A stretch of DNA of 64,000 nucleotides, from contig OW240918.1 of assembly GCA_933207985.1 (NCBI GenBank), positions 113,248,999-113,312,998 of the forward strand. The letters run 5' to 3'. The position numbers were made by a program, and so were the translations under genes. Positions 33,901-44,194 of the stretch are shown here, in pieces. Source of the DNA: Pelobates cultripes (taxonomy: Eukaryota; Chordata; Amphibia; Anura; Pelobatidae). The notes under the pieces were generated by a model. It did no database searches and was not told the origin of the DNA. It saw nothing but the letters and a program-made list of their open reading frames with translations. The number at the start of each line of letters is the position of its first letter. The stretch's first letter is position 1.

Positions 33901-35060
33901 TCCTCTCTTACCTACTCTTTCCGGTTAAGTGACCTCTCAAATATCATAACCACTGCATCTTATTGTAATAGTTTTGGGGCTTTTGTTTTTTTTTAGCTCC
34001 TAGCTCCTAGTTCCTTGTTTCTATCAGACTGATTTTAGAGTGGTTTGGCAAATTTTGTGTTTTCCCTGATACCTAAGGCCCTGCTGACCAGATAATGCAG
34101 ATTCACTTCTGCATTTTCTGTCCAAAGTCAGTCAACCTTGGATGGGGCAACGATAAGCTGAAAACACTAGACGGCCCCTGCACTCTGTGCTTATCCATGT
34201 CATCCATTGTTGGATGATTTAAACAGAAAATGTAGACTTGTAGATAATTATCCCCAAAAAAACTCCCAAACATACGTATTCATTTATTCCATAGATGCCG
34301 TAGGGGTCAAAACAAAATGGGTAGCATGATGGTGTTTTGCACGCAGCTGCCTTTAAAGGGACACTAATGGCACCCAGACCACTTCAACTCATTGAAGTGG
34401 TTTGGGTGCACTGTCCCAGGTCTCTTAACCCTACAAAGCTAATAACTGCAATAGTTTGCTTGGTGGGTTAACTCCACTTCTGTGCTGTTAGGTGCCGCGC
34501 ATGCGCATTAGGATTCTGACGTCATCTGGGGAGGAGTGAAGGCAGACCCGAGCCAGGGCCAAGGGACATAGACGCTGGACTAAGATAAGTGACAAAGTGT
34601 TTTTTAACCCCTTCTGCACCACAGGGAGGGGGCCCAAAGGAGGGAGGAGCTGTATTGCCAGGAAAACAGCTTTCCTTTTAATTAAAGGCCAGTCATCGGG
34701 TCTCAATTAAGTTGAGATAATAAGAATCTGCACCGGATTCTTTTCACCAATTAATTTTAATTAAGAGCGACACGGCTTAAAGTTTCTTCTATATGGGGCA
34801 TTTGCAATTAAATAGTGTTGCGCGAGAATATTTGTTAATAAATACATGCATTTCTAACAGGTTTCCTAAATAATAGTTCAGAGTCATACTGGAATGTTCT
34901 TCATTGGGAAAATAAGTGTGTGTGTGTGTTCTTTAAATCCCTTATTGTGTATTTATATGTTCTTATTTTAAATGTATTTATAGATGCCAATCAAGAAAGG
35001 ATTTGCCTTCCACAATCCAGCACCAGTGACGCCTATGCTTATCGTAACATGAACCGATAA
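22358..35060 (+). CDS. cep20: CEP20 / FOPNL (FOR20), centrosomal LisH protein, 5 coding exons
   Basis: Small FOP-family protein of centrioles, centriolar satellites and basal bodies, needed for cilium assembly. Coding exons are 22358-22385, 24408-24605, 27053-27137, 30823-30911 and 34984-35060, all with GT-AG borders and matching phases (1,1,2,1). They total 477 nt, 158 residues plus stop. The N-terminus (VLKDTLEKGG) and the LisH block at about residues 49-81 (LINELIREYLEFNKYKY) match vertebrate CEP20 almost exactly, followed by PLDRSF and ILYGILAHFL. The C-terminus is shorter than the 174-residue human protein, from which most of the variable tail is missing, but it still ends in NR. Introns hold MITEs and two solo LTRs. 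ABCC1 lies upstream in divergent orientation, as in human. Confidence 0.95.
22826..23489. mobile_element. MITE in CEP20 intron 1
   Basis: TTAAAAGGAATACTCCAAGCACCATAACTG on the left and TTATGGTGCCCAGAGTGTTCTATTAA on the right are inverted ends of the CACCATAAC subtype of the local TTAA elements. Confidence 0.6.
23490..24340. mobile_element. T2-like MITE interrupted by another MITE
   Basis: Starts TTAAAAGGACACTATTGGCA and ends near CACTATAGTATCCCTATTAG. It is interrupted at an internal TTAA by the element at 23562-24010. The copy at 34353-34682 has the uninterrupted junction (CTCTTAACCCTACAA). Confidence 0.75.
23562..24010. mobile_element. inner nested T2-like MITE
   Basis: 449 bp from TTAAAGGGACACTATAGTCA to GAGTGTAGTGTCCCTTTAA, with inverted ends of about 20 bp. 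The TTAA target is duplicated inside the outer element. It carries a subterminal GCTTAATGAAGCAG hairpin. Confidence 0.85.
24408..24605 (+). CDS. cep20: CEP20 exon 2 (FOP dimerisation and LisH region)
   Basis: Acceptor TTTCTTCAG, donor GTATGT, 198 nt in phase 1-1. It encodes VLKDTLEKGG through YKYSASVLNA, the most conserved part of the protein, including the LisH motif used for dimerisation and centrosome targeting. Confidence 0.96.
24805..25700. mobile_element. composite MITE region in CEP20 intron 2
   Basis: Starts TTAAAGGAACACTCCAAGCA and ends near CCCTATACTGTTCCTTTATT. It contains an AT microsatellite (24920-24960) and a nested hairpin-rich part (GAAAGCATTGGATTGGCTA / TAGCCAATCCAATGCTTT at about 25459-25506). 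Confidence 0.5.
24876..24960. repeat. (TG)n-(TATG)n-(AT)n microsatellite
   Basis: GTGTGTGT, then TGTATGTATG, then about 20 AT units. Confidence 0.95.
25701..27052. other. CEP20 intron 2, remaining part; no exon seen
   Basis: Poly-T near 25890-25920, one MITE end (TTAAAGGGACACTCCAGGCA, 26395) and an (ATT)n run at about 26535-26571. No coding signal. Confidence 0.4.
27053..27137 (+). CDS. cep20: CEP20 exon 3
   Basis: Acceptor TTGTTTTACAG, donor GTAAGT, 85 nt in phase 1-2. It encodes EAGLSEIPLDRSFIARELN and onward; PLDR-F and EL-N match the conserved helix after LisH. Confidence 0.94.
27737..29763. mobile_element. 2-kb inverted-repeat insertion with 16-bp target duplication
   Basis: The 16-mer TAATATTTGGATCCAA occurs directly at 27737-27752 and 29748-29763, bracketing the insertion. 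Inside, arms of about 210 bp (about 27850-28060 and 29500-29720) are inverted copies (CCACATCCCTATGTATTTTTAAA and its complement, with the CCTCCAATGGCCAT segment). Other short direct and inverted pairs (GCAGCAACGACCATAGTACA / GCAGCAACAACCATAGTACA) add to the folded structure. The right end has a long T-run. A separate LTR has inserted in the loop (28306-29493). No coding capacity. Confidence 0.75.
28306..29493 (-). mobile_element. solo LTR inside the inverted-repeat element
   Basis: 1188 bp with ends TGTGACGGAACG and CTTCGTCACA, i.e. TG...CA with about 9-bp inverted termini. On the minus strand a TGTATAAAAG box (about 28676) precedes ATTAAA (about 28654), giving LTR orientation. Flanks GGGAT and GGGTT may be a 5-bp target duplication with one change. 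No internal genes. Confidence 0.7.
29764..30822. other. CEP20 intron 3, remaining part; no exon seen
   Basis: T-runs and a GTTGTTGTTGTT stretch (about 29870). A palindromic MITE-like block at about 29968-30100 (GTGAGCTGAGCATAGCTG ... CAGCTATACTCAGCTCA). No coding signal. Confidence 0.4.
30823..30911 (+). CDS. cep20: CEP20 exon 4
   Basis: Acceptor TTTTTTGCACAG, donor GTAAAG, 89 nt in phase 2-1. It encodes PILYGILAHFLQG, nearly identical to other vertebrates, then a basic tail. Confidence 0.94.
31657..32141. repeat. dispersed repeat family (copy 3 of 3)
   Basis: The longest copy of the family at 12690 and 20487. Starts TTAAACCGGCACTGTTTAGG and ends in GGGGGGTGGCAGTTCCCCTTTAA, so it appears to be TTAA-bounded. 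Confidence 0.7.
32142..33313. mobile_element. TTAA MITE split by a solo LTR
   Basis: TTAAAGGAACACTATAGTGT on the left and GACTTTAGTGTCCCTTTAAA on the right are inverted MITE ends. The LTR at 32256-33138 sits between them. Confidence 0.65.
32256..33138 (+). mobile_element. solo LTR with 5-bp target duplication, CEP20 intron 4
   Basis: 883 bp from TGTGGCGGAACC to GGTCCGCTACA, with inverted termini (TGTGGCGGA / TGTAGCGGA) and a perfect duplication CTTAC (32251-32255 and 33139-33143). A CATAAAAG box (about 32980) and AATAAA (about 33000) on the plus strand set its orientation. No internal region remains. Confidence 0.88.
33314..34352. other. CEP20 intron 4, remaining part; no exon seen
   Basis: AT-rich, T-runs at 33380 and 33785. 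Open frames here are short and show no known domain. Confidence 0.4.
34353..34682. mobile_element. T2-like TTAA MITE
   Basis: Starts TTAAAGGGACACTAATGGCA and ends AAACAGCTTTCCTTTTAATTAA. It has the ACTTCAACTCATTGAAGTGG subterminal hairpin and serves as the uninterrupted reference for the nested insertion at 23562-24010. Confidence 0.75.
34984..35060 (+). CDS. cep20: CEP20 exon 5 (last coding part)
   Basis: Acceptor TTTATAG, phase 1, 77 nt to TAA. It encodes a short Ser/Thr/Tyr-containing tail ending MNR. The tail is variable between species; phase compatibility and the downstream polyadenylation signal support it. Confidence 0.85.
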
Positions 35061-35238
35061 CAGCCTGCAAACACTCCGATGCCTCCCATAATTCCCTGTT
35101 GTTCCTTTTAAAAGAATGTTTCTTGCAGTGTCTTCATCTAACTTAAATTAGTTGATTTTAAATATTTATAACTTATCAAGAAGCACTGTTTCTAAGATGT
35201 TAGACTTTTGTGTACAGCACTAATTTTCCAATGTTCTG

Positions 35239-35244
35239 AATAAA
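35239..35244 (+). terminator. CEP20 polyadenylation signal
   Basis: AATAAA about 180 bases after the CEP20 stop. It gives a short 3' UTR. Confidence 0.75.
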
Positions 35245-35583
35245 TATTTAATATTCTTTATACATATTGCAGATTTAAGTCATTCTAATTTGTCTTCTCC
35301 ACTTAGTGTTGCTTTAACAGGGTTTAGAGGCACTTAAATCAATGCATGGAATATTTAATCAGATCGGGTATTGACTCCTACAGATTGTCAGGGTCAATTC
35401 AACTTCATGTTCATGATAAAATTATAAAAATGATTGACTCCTGACACATCAACTACAATCAATTACCATCAACTTTACAGAAATATTTGAGATGGTGATG
35501 AAATAGAGAAAATAGATTTGGGACGAAGACACATGGCAAAAAATTAATTCTGTTAAATACCAGGAGTTTGTAATTTGGCATTT

Positions 35584-36380
35584 ACCGTGTTTCTCCGAAA
35601 ACAAGACCGGGTCTTATATTAATTTTAGTCACAAAAAACACACTAGGGCTTATTTTCAGGGTAGGGCTTAGAGCCAGTCTGTCAGCCGGTGTCCGCGCTG
35701 TGTAACCCCCCTAGAGACCCTCACCTCCCCCTCCCTGTAATATTCTCCCCTCCCTCCCTGTAATATTATCCCCCCTCCCTCCCTCCCTGTAATATTATCT
35801 CCCCCCTCCCTGTAATATTATCTCCCCCCTCCCTCCCTGTAATATTATCTCCCCCCTCCCTCCCTGTAATATTATCTCCCCCTCCCTCCCTGTAATATTC
35901 TCCACTCCCTCCCTGTAATACTCTCCCCCTCCCTCCCTCTCTGTAATATTATCCCCCTCCTCCCAGTAATATTATCCCCCACTTTCTTCCTTCCTCCTCC
36001 CTGCAATATTATCCTCTCTCCTCCCTGTAATACCCTCCAATCTTCTCCTCACCTCCCCTGTAGTGTGGCCGAGCTCCTCTCCGGTCCGCGACCCGGCCGG
36101 ACTGACAGGAAGTGCACCCAGTGTGCACTTCCTGTCAGTCCGGGCGGGTCGCGGACCGGAGAGGAGCTCGGCCACGCTACAGGGAAGGGGAGGTGAGGCA
36201 CTGCGGCAGCCGTCTGAGTGCTCTCTATAGAGCGCTCAGGCGGCTGAGGCATTTAAAGGGCCGGCAGCCGCCGGCCCTGCCTAGGTCTTATTTTCGGGGT
36301 AGGGCTTATATTGCAGCCCACCCCGATAATCCAGCTAGGGCTTATTTTCAGGGTAGGTCTTATTTTCGGGGAAACACGGT
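35584..36380. mobile_element. non-autonomous DNA element with 'GAAAATAAGAC' ends
   Basis: 797 bp. ACCGTGTTTCTCCGAAAACA at the left pairs with TTTTCGGGGAAACACGGT at the right. Subterminal copies of AGGGCTTATTTTCAGGGTAG occur at both ends. The interior has a CCCTCCCTGTAATATTATC minisatellite (about 35720-36000) and a GC-rich near-perfect palindrome (about 36060-36180, centre near 36120). No transposase. Confidence 0.8.
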
Positions 36381-37142
36381 AGGTGCCAGACACTCATGAT
36401 GCAGAACTTCCCTTTGGCACATGAGTCACTTGCCCAGAACACACAAAAACACTATTCATTGTGAAAGGTGCTTACATTATAGCCACTTTTCCTTCTCACC
36501 AGCACTCTGTATTTCAGAGTTCCAAGGTTACCGACCACCGCCATTGATCTGCCATAAAGGGTGGATGTCTAGAACTATAGCCATCACTTACCCATACTAC
36601 AGTATACTTTCATAAGATCCCAGGGCCTTTTTCAGCTTGAAGTAAGCGTTCCCTTTTTTAAAAAAAATATATATATATGGGGTGGGGGGATTAATATTAT
36701 TACATAGGTGCTCTACGGCTCTGAACACTTTCCAAAGGATGGAATAATCCTTTGGAAAGTGTTGATTGCGGACCTGCGAGGTGCGTCGTTTTTGGGGGGA
36801 TTGATATTACACCAACAAGTGGTAAAGGTGAGAATACTTAAACCTGCAAGCATGTTCTCTCCGCTCTATGAATGTCTTCACCATCAACAGAATTCTTTTT
36901 TAAATCAGGTTATGAAGATTATTGGAAAACATTCAGTTGATTGAATTGGTTGTTTACTCATCAAGAGTTGGCAGAACATTCAGATTAGGTGCAGGGTAGT
37001 ATCCTGCTGGATTTTTTATTTTTTTTCCCTTTGCCCATCTAGTCACTTGAGTCTGGTGTCAGGAGAAATGAGGGAAAGTGCTGTATTTTAAGCTCCTACA
37101 GGAGCACTAAAGCAGATTCTGTCTGGAAGGCCAAGCATTATA
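36381..37142. other. no gene seen
   Basis: Unique-looking sequence with a 40-bp perfect-arm palindrome at 36724-36763 (AACACTTTCCAAAGGAT then its complement around a short spacer). No exon was found. Confidence 0.4.
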
Positions 37143-37440
37143 TTAAAGGAACACTTAGCCACCATAATCACTTCAACATATTGAAGTGGTTATGGTGCTT
37201 AGAGTCCATGTGTGCCAGAACCCGCATCACTGCTAAATCGTTTACTCACTGTTTAGCAACAGAATGCTCAGATTCCAGAGAGAATATGGCAGAGCCAAGC
37301 TTCTTCCTTGCTCCATATAAATTCATACCAGGGGTGTTTGGCAGTGATAGGCTGAGGGCATCACCTGAACACTCTCAGCCAAGCACTGTCCTCCTCGCTT
37401 CCCACATATGCCTGAGAGGCTACAAATCATTCCTTTAGTG
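37143..37440. mobile_element. TTAA MITE, CACCATAAT subtype
   Basis: Starts TTAAAGGAACACTTAGCCACC with an ATCACTTCAACATATTGAAGTGGTTATGGTG hairpin and fades near CATTCCTTTAG. Confidence 0.55.
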
Positions 37441-37579
37441 GTAAGAAGCAAAGCATTTGCATTTCCTGGGGTATCTCACCCAATGGTTAAAATGGACGTC
37501 CGAGGACTCGGATCACAACTCGGATAAAACCCTGCAAAAAGAGCCACTCAGAGGTGTGGTTTTTTTTTTGTTTTGTTTT

Positions 37580-37725
37580 TTTTTAAATTATTTTATTATT
37601 TACATAGCGACATCAGATTCAGTACAGCTGTACAATGGGTGGACTAACAGACATTTAATTGGAAACAGGAACAGAGAGGTGGAGGGCCCTGCTCAATGAG
37701 CTTACATTCTCTATATAATACATTA
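37580..37725 (-). mobile_element. L2-like LINE 3' tail
   Basis: The complement matches the 3' ends at 42845-42990 and 50335-50475: TTGAGCAGGGCCCTC, CTCTGT(T)(C)CTG, CCACCCATTGTA and a short A/T-rich microsatellite. Confidence 0.7.
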
Positions 37726-38116
37726 AAATGGGTGGAAGAAAATTATACAGTATTATTAAAGTATCTTAGTTATCCTGTTCAAGGACTTAACATCATATAG
37801 AAACTGTTTAGTCTACCTCGTTATAAATGGAACAACTTCAGATTCCAGTGTTTAGCTATATTTTGTATTCAGCAACACCATATATCTGTCATGTGCCTTC
37901 CCTTTTATGCAAAGAGAGATTCCCTACCGTTGAAGGGATAAAATGAACAATGTAAAATATGTGACTGTTGGATTAAAACATTTATAGTTCTATTGTTCAC
38001 ATTTCCCATACCAAAGTTTTTTGCAAATGTACAATATTATCCCCTTTACTATAAGTAATGCATGAATATATCTAGAGGGAAAAAAAAACCAATCCCACTT
38101 ACCTTATTCTCAGTCT

Positions 38117-38420
38117 AGAAACATAGAATGTGACAGCAGATGAGAACCATTCGGCCCATCTAGTCTGCCCAATTTTCTAAATACTTTCATTAGTCCCTGG
38201 CCTTATCTTATAGTTAGGATAGCCTTATGCCCATCCCACGCATGCTTAAACTCCTTTACTGTGTTAACCTCTACCACTTCAGCTGGAATGCTATTCCTTG
38301 CATCCACTACCCTCTCAGTAAAGTAATACTTCCTACATTTTTTTTTTTAAACCTTTGCCCCTCTAATTTAAGACTATGTCCTCCAATTTAAGTCTGTCTA
38401 CACTGATTTCTTTACTGGGA
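38117..38420. repeat. dispersed repeat (TTCGGCCCATCTAGTCTGCCC)
   Basis: AACATAGAATGTGACAGCAGATGAGAACCATTCGGCCCATC and the following CTCTAATTTAAGACTATGTCCTC are recognisable as a repeat common in anuran DNA. Family not assigned. Non-coding here. Confidence 0.55.
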
Positions 38421-38983
38421 CTTCGATCAGTCTCTGTGCATCAGAAAGAGGGAATGTAACAGCAGTCATTTTTCCCTCTCGTATAAAAGACGTGCACAAA
38501 GTACAAGTCTACATTTCAGCAGATGGAGAGTAAGGAGTCATGTGTGCACAGTAAAGGGAATATTATGCCATGCCCTATATAGTACAGATGTCTGGTTTTA
38601 TCTAGGTAATTATTTGTACAGTATGAAGGTATTATCTTTCCTTTCTAACAGCATTTTTCGGAATATGTACTCTGGAAAATCCCAACAGATTCCTCATAAA
38701 TATGCATAACACGTTTTTTTTTATATTTTGCCACATTTTATTGTTTTTTTGTTTTTCACAAGGCACTTGACAAAAATGATCATGCTTTAGAATCAATCTA
38801 AAGTATTGCAATATCAGATACACAATACAATCTATATTTGTATATCAATTTATACACAAAATTCCTTTTCTATTTATGGAGTAAATATGCTCCATTTAAT
38901 AAACAAAAGAAAATAGAAATTTGGTGGTAATGAGTGGGTTTTATATTTTGATGAATATATAGGGTTCAATAAAAGTGTAATTT

Positions 38984-40865
38984 GGGGGGGGCAGGGCCTG
39001 ACCACTGAGAGCCGAGTACGCAAACCCGGTTAGCTCCTGCTCTGCAGCACTAATTAGGCTGATTTCAGCCACTGAAACGGGACCTAATCAGCCCAAAAAG
39101 GACACCACCTGGAAGGTGACAACCAGGGGCACACAACGATGCCACACAAGCGACAACGTCAGTATAATGCACCTGCCCTTCCTAAGAGGCCTACACGCGT
39201 GGTCGGCGTAAGGGAAACGGCCGCTCCCCAGCTGACATCCACGGCTGACAAGCGGAGACCAGAACCTCGTTTCCCCCCCTCTGGACTGGGGAGCAAAACC
39301 AGTTAAGTGGCCCATTGCACCACCAAATCAGTTCACCATCCATGCCCACCTTTTCCTGGTTTTATAATGGATATTGATGTTATGCTAATCAGTAGCTCTT
39401 TGCCATACCCGCTCCTTCACGGCTCTGACTTTCAATGTTGTCAGAGCGCAGGCTGAGAATCTCTGAGCCTGTGCTCCAACTCCCTAACTGAGCGCCGGGA
39501 ACCACGAGGGAGAGGATATAATCTGACTGCACCTACTGCTGGTGCGCTCCAGTGGACCACCAGCGAATCATTTAAATTGAATATGCTGGTGTCCCCAACT
39601 TGTGAGCTGTGTTGGCCGCTGGGCGCCTCTGTTGTCATGGCACCCTGCGTGACCGCACAGCTTGCACACCCGAACGGCTGGCCCTGCTGACACACACTGA
39701 CGTTACTACTTGGACATCCCTCAATATTAATACAGACATCAGAGTAAACACCAATAAACTGTGGAAACAGAGCTGATCCCCCCAAATTTATAAAGATTTG
39801 CTAACTGGATTTGTTGTAAGATTAAATCATGCCTCCTCCTCTCTCTCTCCCATGCGCTGCTCTGTAGGCTGGGAGGAAGTGAAGAATAATCACATTCTCC
39901 CAGCACAGCGGCACCTGTGGCTGCATGGGGAAAAGCTGAATTTGCCGCCCCCCATGTGACATCACAATCCCCCACCCTTATGATCTGCCATATGAATTAA
40001 CGCCAGTGCTGCACACAGTGTGTGTTTACATTAAAAAACCTGCAGGGACCGGCTATAGACACCAGAACCACTTCATTAAGCAGCAGTGGGTCTGGGGACA
40101 TAGTGTCCCTTTAATGTGAGGTAAATTATAGATTAGTGTCACTAATAATATACTAGATTGCCTACTTACAACCAGATGAGGATGATGATGGGCTGCAGTT
40201 TGGCTCCACTGGTCTGGTGTAGAACAGGATCTCTGGAGGCTGTTTGCAACTGTGGTCACAAAATTCAATGTTCTGGGAGAATTGGAACCGGCACGTAATC
40301 ATGCGGACGCACAACAGCCCGACCTCCCACCAACCTGACAGCGAGGGCTTATCCCCAAGAGGCCAGAACTACCCGACTCACAGCCCGCCGGCGCAGGCCT
40401 GCTCCTTACCCGTACAAGGCATAGAATGACAGGAGAGAGGATCGCCCTATTGGTTCAACGGTACCCATCACCCACAAACTAATCGGACACTCACGCACTC
40501 TATTATGCAGCTCCATCCTAGGCGGCTCACCTTTTGACGACAAGACTGTCTTTCCCTGCCACAAGCCAAAACCCCCCTGGACTGCTCAGTTATGCCCCTT
40601 GCAACACAGCTTTCCAGCAATCCCTTGGGACATACAACACCATTTGCCCTAACTTCAAGACTAAGTCTACCTCTATACAATAAGCGGTGAACCTAACGAT
40701 TTGTCTACCACGTAAATATAAAATTGTGCATGTACTTCTGATATCCCAACTGTTCTAGCTATGTACTAAACACGCTGGAGGACTGCAATTGGGGTACCTC
40801 ATGCGTAGATGTAAAACAAATTTGCACTGCAAAAATAAAAATTTTAACAAAAATTTAAAACAATT
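38984..40865 (+). mobile_element. retroposon of about 1.9 kb with 12-bp target duplication
   Basis: The 12-mer AAAGTGTAATTT lies at 38972-38983 and 40866-40877. The insertion starts with a GC-rich head (GGGGGGGGCAGGGCCTGACC) typical of a LINE 5' UTR and ends in an A-rich tail (AAAAATTTTAACAAAAATTT). No reverse transcriptase frame is left, so this looks like a LINE with a large internal deletion or a non-autonomous derivative. A T2 MITE hairpin (about 40045-40112) has landed inside. Confidence 0.75.
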
Positions 40866-40897
40866 AAAGTGTAATTTCATAGCAATAACATTCATAA

Positions 40898-42990
40898 ATT
40901 TCTGACTTTGTCCACTATAAATTTTATGCTGAGCTCATACAGCTTGGCTCTTTCCTCTGCAAAAGTTAATTACTTCAATACCCTCATAACCACACTCTCC
41001 TGCGAACCCAAATAACTATGTCACACATTTAGCTCTCTTCTTCGCCCTGCTGTTCCTCCTCCACCTACTAACTTGACCGCTTCAGACTTTGCAACTCACT
41101 TCACTGACAAGATCTCTACAATCAGAGAAGAGATCTCTCATCTTTCTTTCCCCTTACAACACTTCCCCTAACTTCACTCCCTCTGCTGTTTTATGTTCAT
41201 TCGCACCCGTTACAGTGGAAGAAGTTTCTGCTCTGCTAAAGTCCTCCCGCCCCACCACCTGCTCCCTAGATCCAATTCCCTCGCATCTCATCCGTACTCT
41301 GTCTTCTTCTCTTTCTCCACCTCTCACTAAAATTCTCAATCTCTCACTCTCCTCTGGTATATTTCCATCGCCCTTCAAACATGCAACTGTAACCCCAATT
41401 CTAAAGAAGCCCATTCTTGACCCTAACTCCCCATCCAACTATCGTCCTATCTTGCTACTGCCTTTTGCATCCAAGATCCTTGAAAGAATGGTGTATGTGA
41501 GATTGACAGACTTCCTCGAGTCCAACTCTCTGCTAGACCTGCTTCAGTCTGGTTTCCGCATTAAGCACTCTGTGGAAACGGCACTGACCAAAGTATCCAA
41601 TGATCTACTCGCTGCAAAATCTCGTGGTCACTACTCTATCCTAATTCTCCTTGACCTGTCTGCGGCTTTTGACACTGTTGATCATAAACAGCTTCTTCTC
41701 ATCCTCCGCAATATCGGTCTACAAGATACTGCTCTCTCCTGGTGCTCCTCCTACCTCTCCCAGCACTCTTTCAGTGTTTCTTTCTCTGGCTCTGCTTCTT
41801 CTCCCCAACTCCTTTCTGTTGGTGTCCCCCAAGGTTCAGTCCTTCTATACTGTTCTCCATGTATACTGCCTCCCTTGGTAAACTCATTAGTTCCTTTGGC
41901 TTCCAATATCATTTCTATGCAGATGACATGCAAATCTACCTGTCCTCTCCTGATCTCTCCCTGTCCCTCTTGACTAGTGTCTCTGACTGCCTCTCTGCTA
42001 TTTCTAACTGGATGGCTGCCCACTTCCTTAAACTAAACTTGACCAAAACTGAAATCCTGGTCTTTCCTCTCTCAAGTGTTGTTACTCCTGTGTCTGTCTC
42101 CCTCCAAGTCAACGGTGCCACCATCAGCTCCACCACACAGGCTCACTGCCTAGGTGTTCTCTTTGACTCCGATCTCTCCTTCAAGCCTCATGTTCAATCT
42201 ATCGCCAAATCCTGTCATTTCCATATCAAAAACATTGCGCGCATCCGCCCCTACTTAATGCCAGATGCGTCTAAGGTGTTGGTCCATTCCACTGTCCTTT
42301 CTCGCCTTGACTACTGTAATCCGCTTCTCAGTGGTCTTACGTGCTCCAAACTTGCGTCGTTACAGTCCATAATGAATGCGGCAGCGAGGCTCATCTTCCT
42401 GTCCGCCCGCACCTCCCATGCCTCACCCTTCTGTCAGTCCCTACATTGGCTTCCTATAAAATATAGAGCTCAATTTAAAATTCTGGTTCTTGCTTTCAAA
42501 TCGCTACATAATGCTGCTCCCACCTATCTATCCTCCCTTATACACAAGTATGTCCCGTTCACGATCTGCTGAAGACTTACGTCTATCTTCTGTCTGTACT
42601 CCCACCTCTGATGCTCGCCTTCAAGATTTCTCAAGGGCTGCACCCTTCCTGTGGAACTCGCTTCCCTCCTCCGTTAGATGCTCACCCAGTCTCCACTCTT
42701 TCAAAAAATTGTTTAATACCCACCTCTTCATAAAAGCGTATGAATTAAACTGTTAATAGCTCCTGACTGATTCCTCTTCTGCAACTGTCACAAGTCTAAT
42801 ACTATCCTTACCTTTTTGTGTCATTTTACCCCACTCCCTCTAGCATGTAAGCTTATTGAGCAGGGCCCTCAACCCCTCTGTTTCTGTGTGTCCAACTTGT
42901 CTAGTTACAACTACATGTCTGTTCGTCCACCCATTGTAAAGCACTGCGGAATTTGATAGCGCTTTATAAATATAATAATAATAATAATAA
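40898..42990 (+). pseudogene. L2-like LINE, ORF2 reverse transcriptase (copy 1, 5'-truncated)
   Basis: Reverse transcriptase in two frames: 41089-41870 carries [32 protein letters not shown] and GVPQGSVL. After a -1/+1 shift near 41850 the frame continues with [10 protein letters not shown] (the YADD catalytic motif) to about 42750, ending in the typical LINE C-terminal region (APFLWNSLPSSVR). The 3' end is TAAAGCACTGCGGAATTTGATAGCGC... followed by (AAT)n. The endonuclease is missing. Motifs and tail place it near the L2/CR1 group. Confidence 0.9.
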
Positions 42991-42999
42991 TAAACAGAC

Positions 43000-44194
43000 T
43001 TTATGAACGGCGCAACATGGTTGCAACTGTTTAGGGCTGTATTCATGCACTGCAGCAGTTGTAATCAATAGAAATAATTACTTAGGATTGTATTGTGAAT
43101 TGTGGTTAGTTCTTTGCACAAAATAGTTGCAATATTCTTTTTATACCAATCATTTCAGGATTATTCAGCAAAAATTGTGGATTTCCAGATATTTAAAGTA
43201 AAGTAAATGTAAAGTACATTGAAAAGCTTAGTATAAAGTATAGCCAAAGTTGAAACAAAGTGTGAAAGTCAGCTATGTTTTTAGTTAGCCTAATTTGGTT
43301 TGCAATTTGAAGATTTTTTTTTTTTAATTCATGACAATTCACACTTGTGTTAAACCCAGTTTGAGTCAGACCAGAAGTCTTCACATCAAATAAATGATTG
43401 CATGGTCTGGGCAAACCTCTTTCCTTTATGGATGGGGGAATGGTTTTAGCTGTGCCATTTCCTGTCTGCCCCACGCACTATTTAGCCCACCAATGTTTAG
43501 GACAATATAGGAACTTTTTCACCCTTATTATTAGAGTTATTCAGTAAAGTAAGAATTCAAAATTAATTTCAAATTTGCCCAACTGGAAACATTCTCTGAG
43601 TTAGCTATGCTATCAGTTCGGATATCCTGGCCTTAAATTTTAAATTCACTTTGAATCCACCTTGAATTCTCACTTCAGTAAATAACCTCGTATACTTTAC
43701 GTAGGCCAGCTTCCTGCACCAGAGGGAGAAAAAAGGGCGAGCTTAGAGTCTATGATAAAGCAAAGTTTGTGGCGTGGTACATTTTTCCAACTTCACTGTT
43801 TTCATCTAAATATTGCACACACAAAAAACCAACCAATCGCCTTCTCCCCCAAATACTGTAAATGTGATACGATACAGTAAGTGATAGTTATAAAAGTGGA
43901 ACACTCACCATGGAAACCCTTTAAATGCTGATGTTGATTTAACTTATTTCCATGGTAACTGCTTTTAACTTGGCCAACTTTTCTGTAAGAAGCACAAATC
44001 TTGCTTAATGTTTTTAGAAAACGGTTTTAGATCCCATTAATCCGCAAAGTGCTTTCATATCAGCAAAGCAAAATTCTTCCTGACTTTAAACTAATATTGT
44101 ACTACTTACTCCTGCGTCTTAGTAAATCTGCTCCACTGTGTATTGTCACACGAGAAATTAGTTGAGATTTTCAGTAAAGATTATATTGGCTGGT
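43000..44194. other. no gene; one MITE at 43524-43695
   Basis: The MITE has GAGTTATTCAGTAAAGTAAG and ACTTCAGTAAATAACCTC ends. The rest is unique AT-rich sequence with no exon. Confidence 0.45.
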
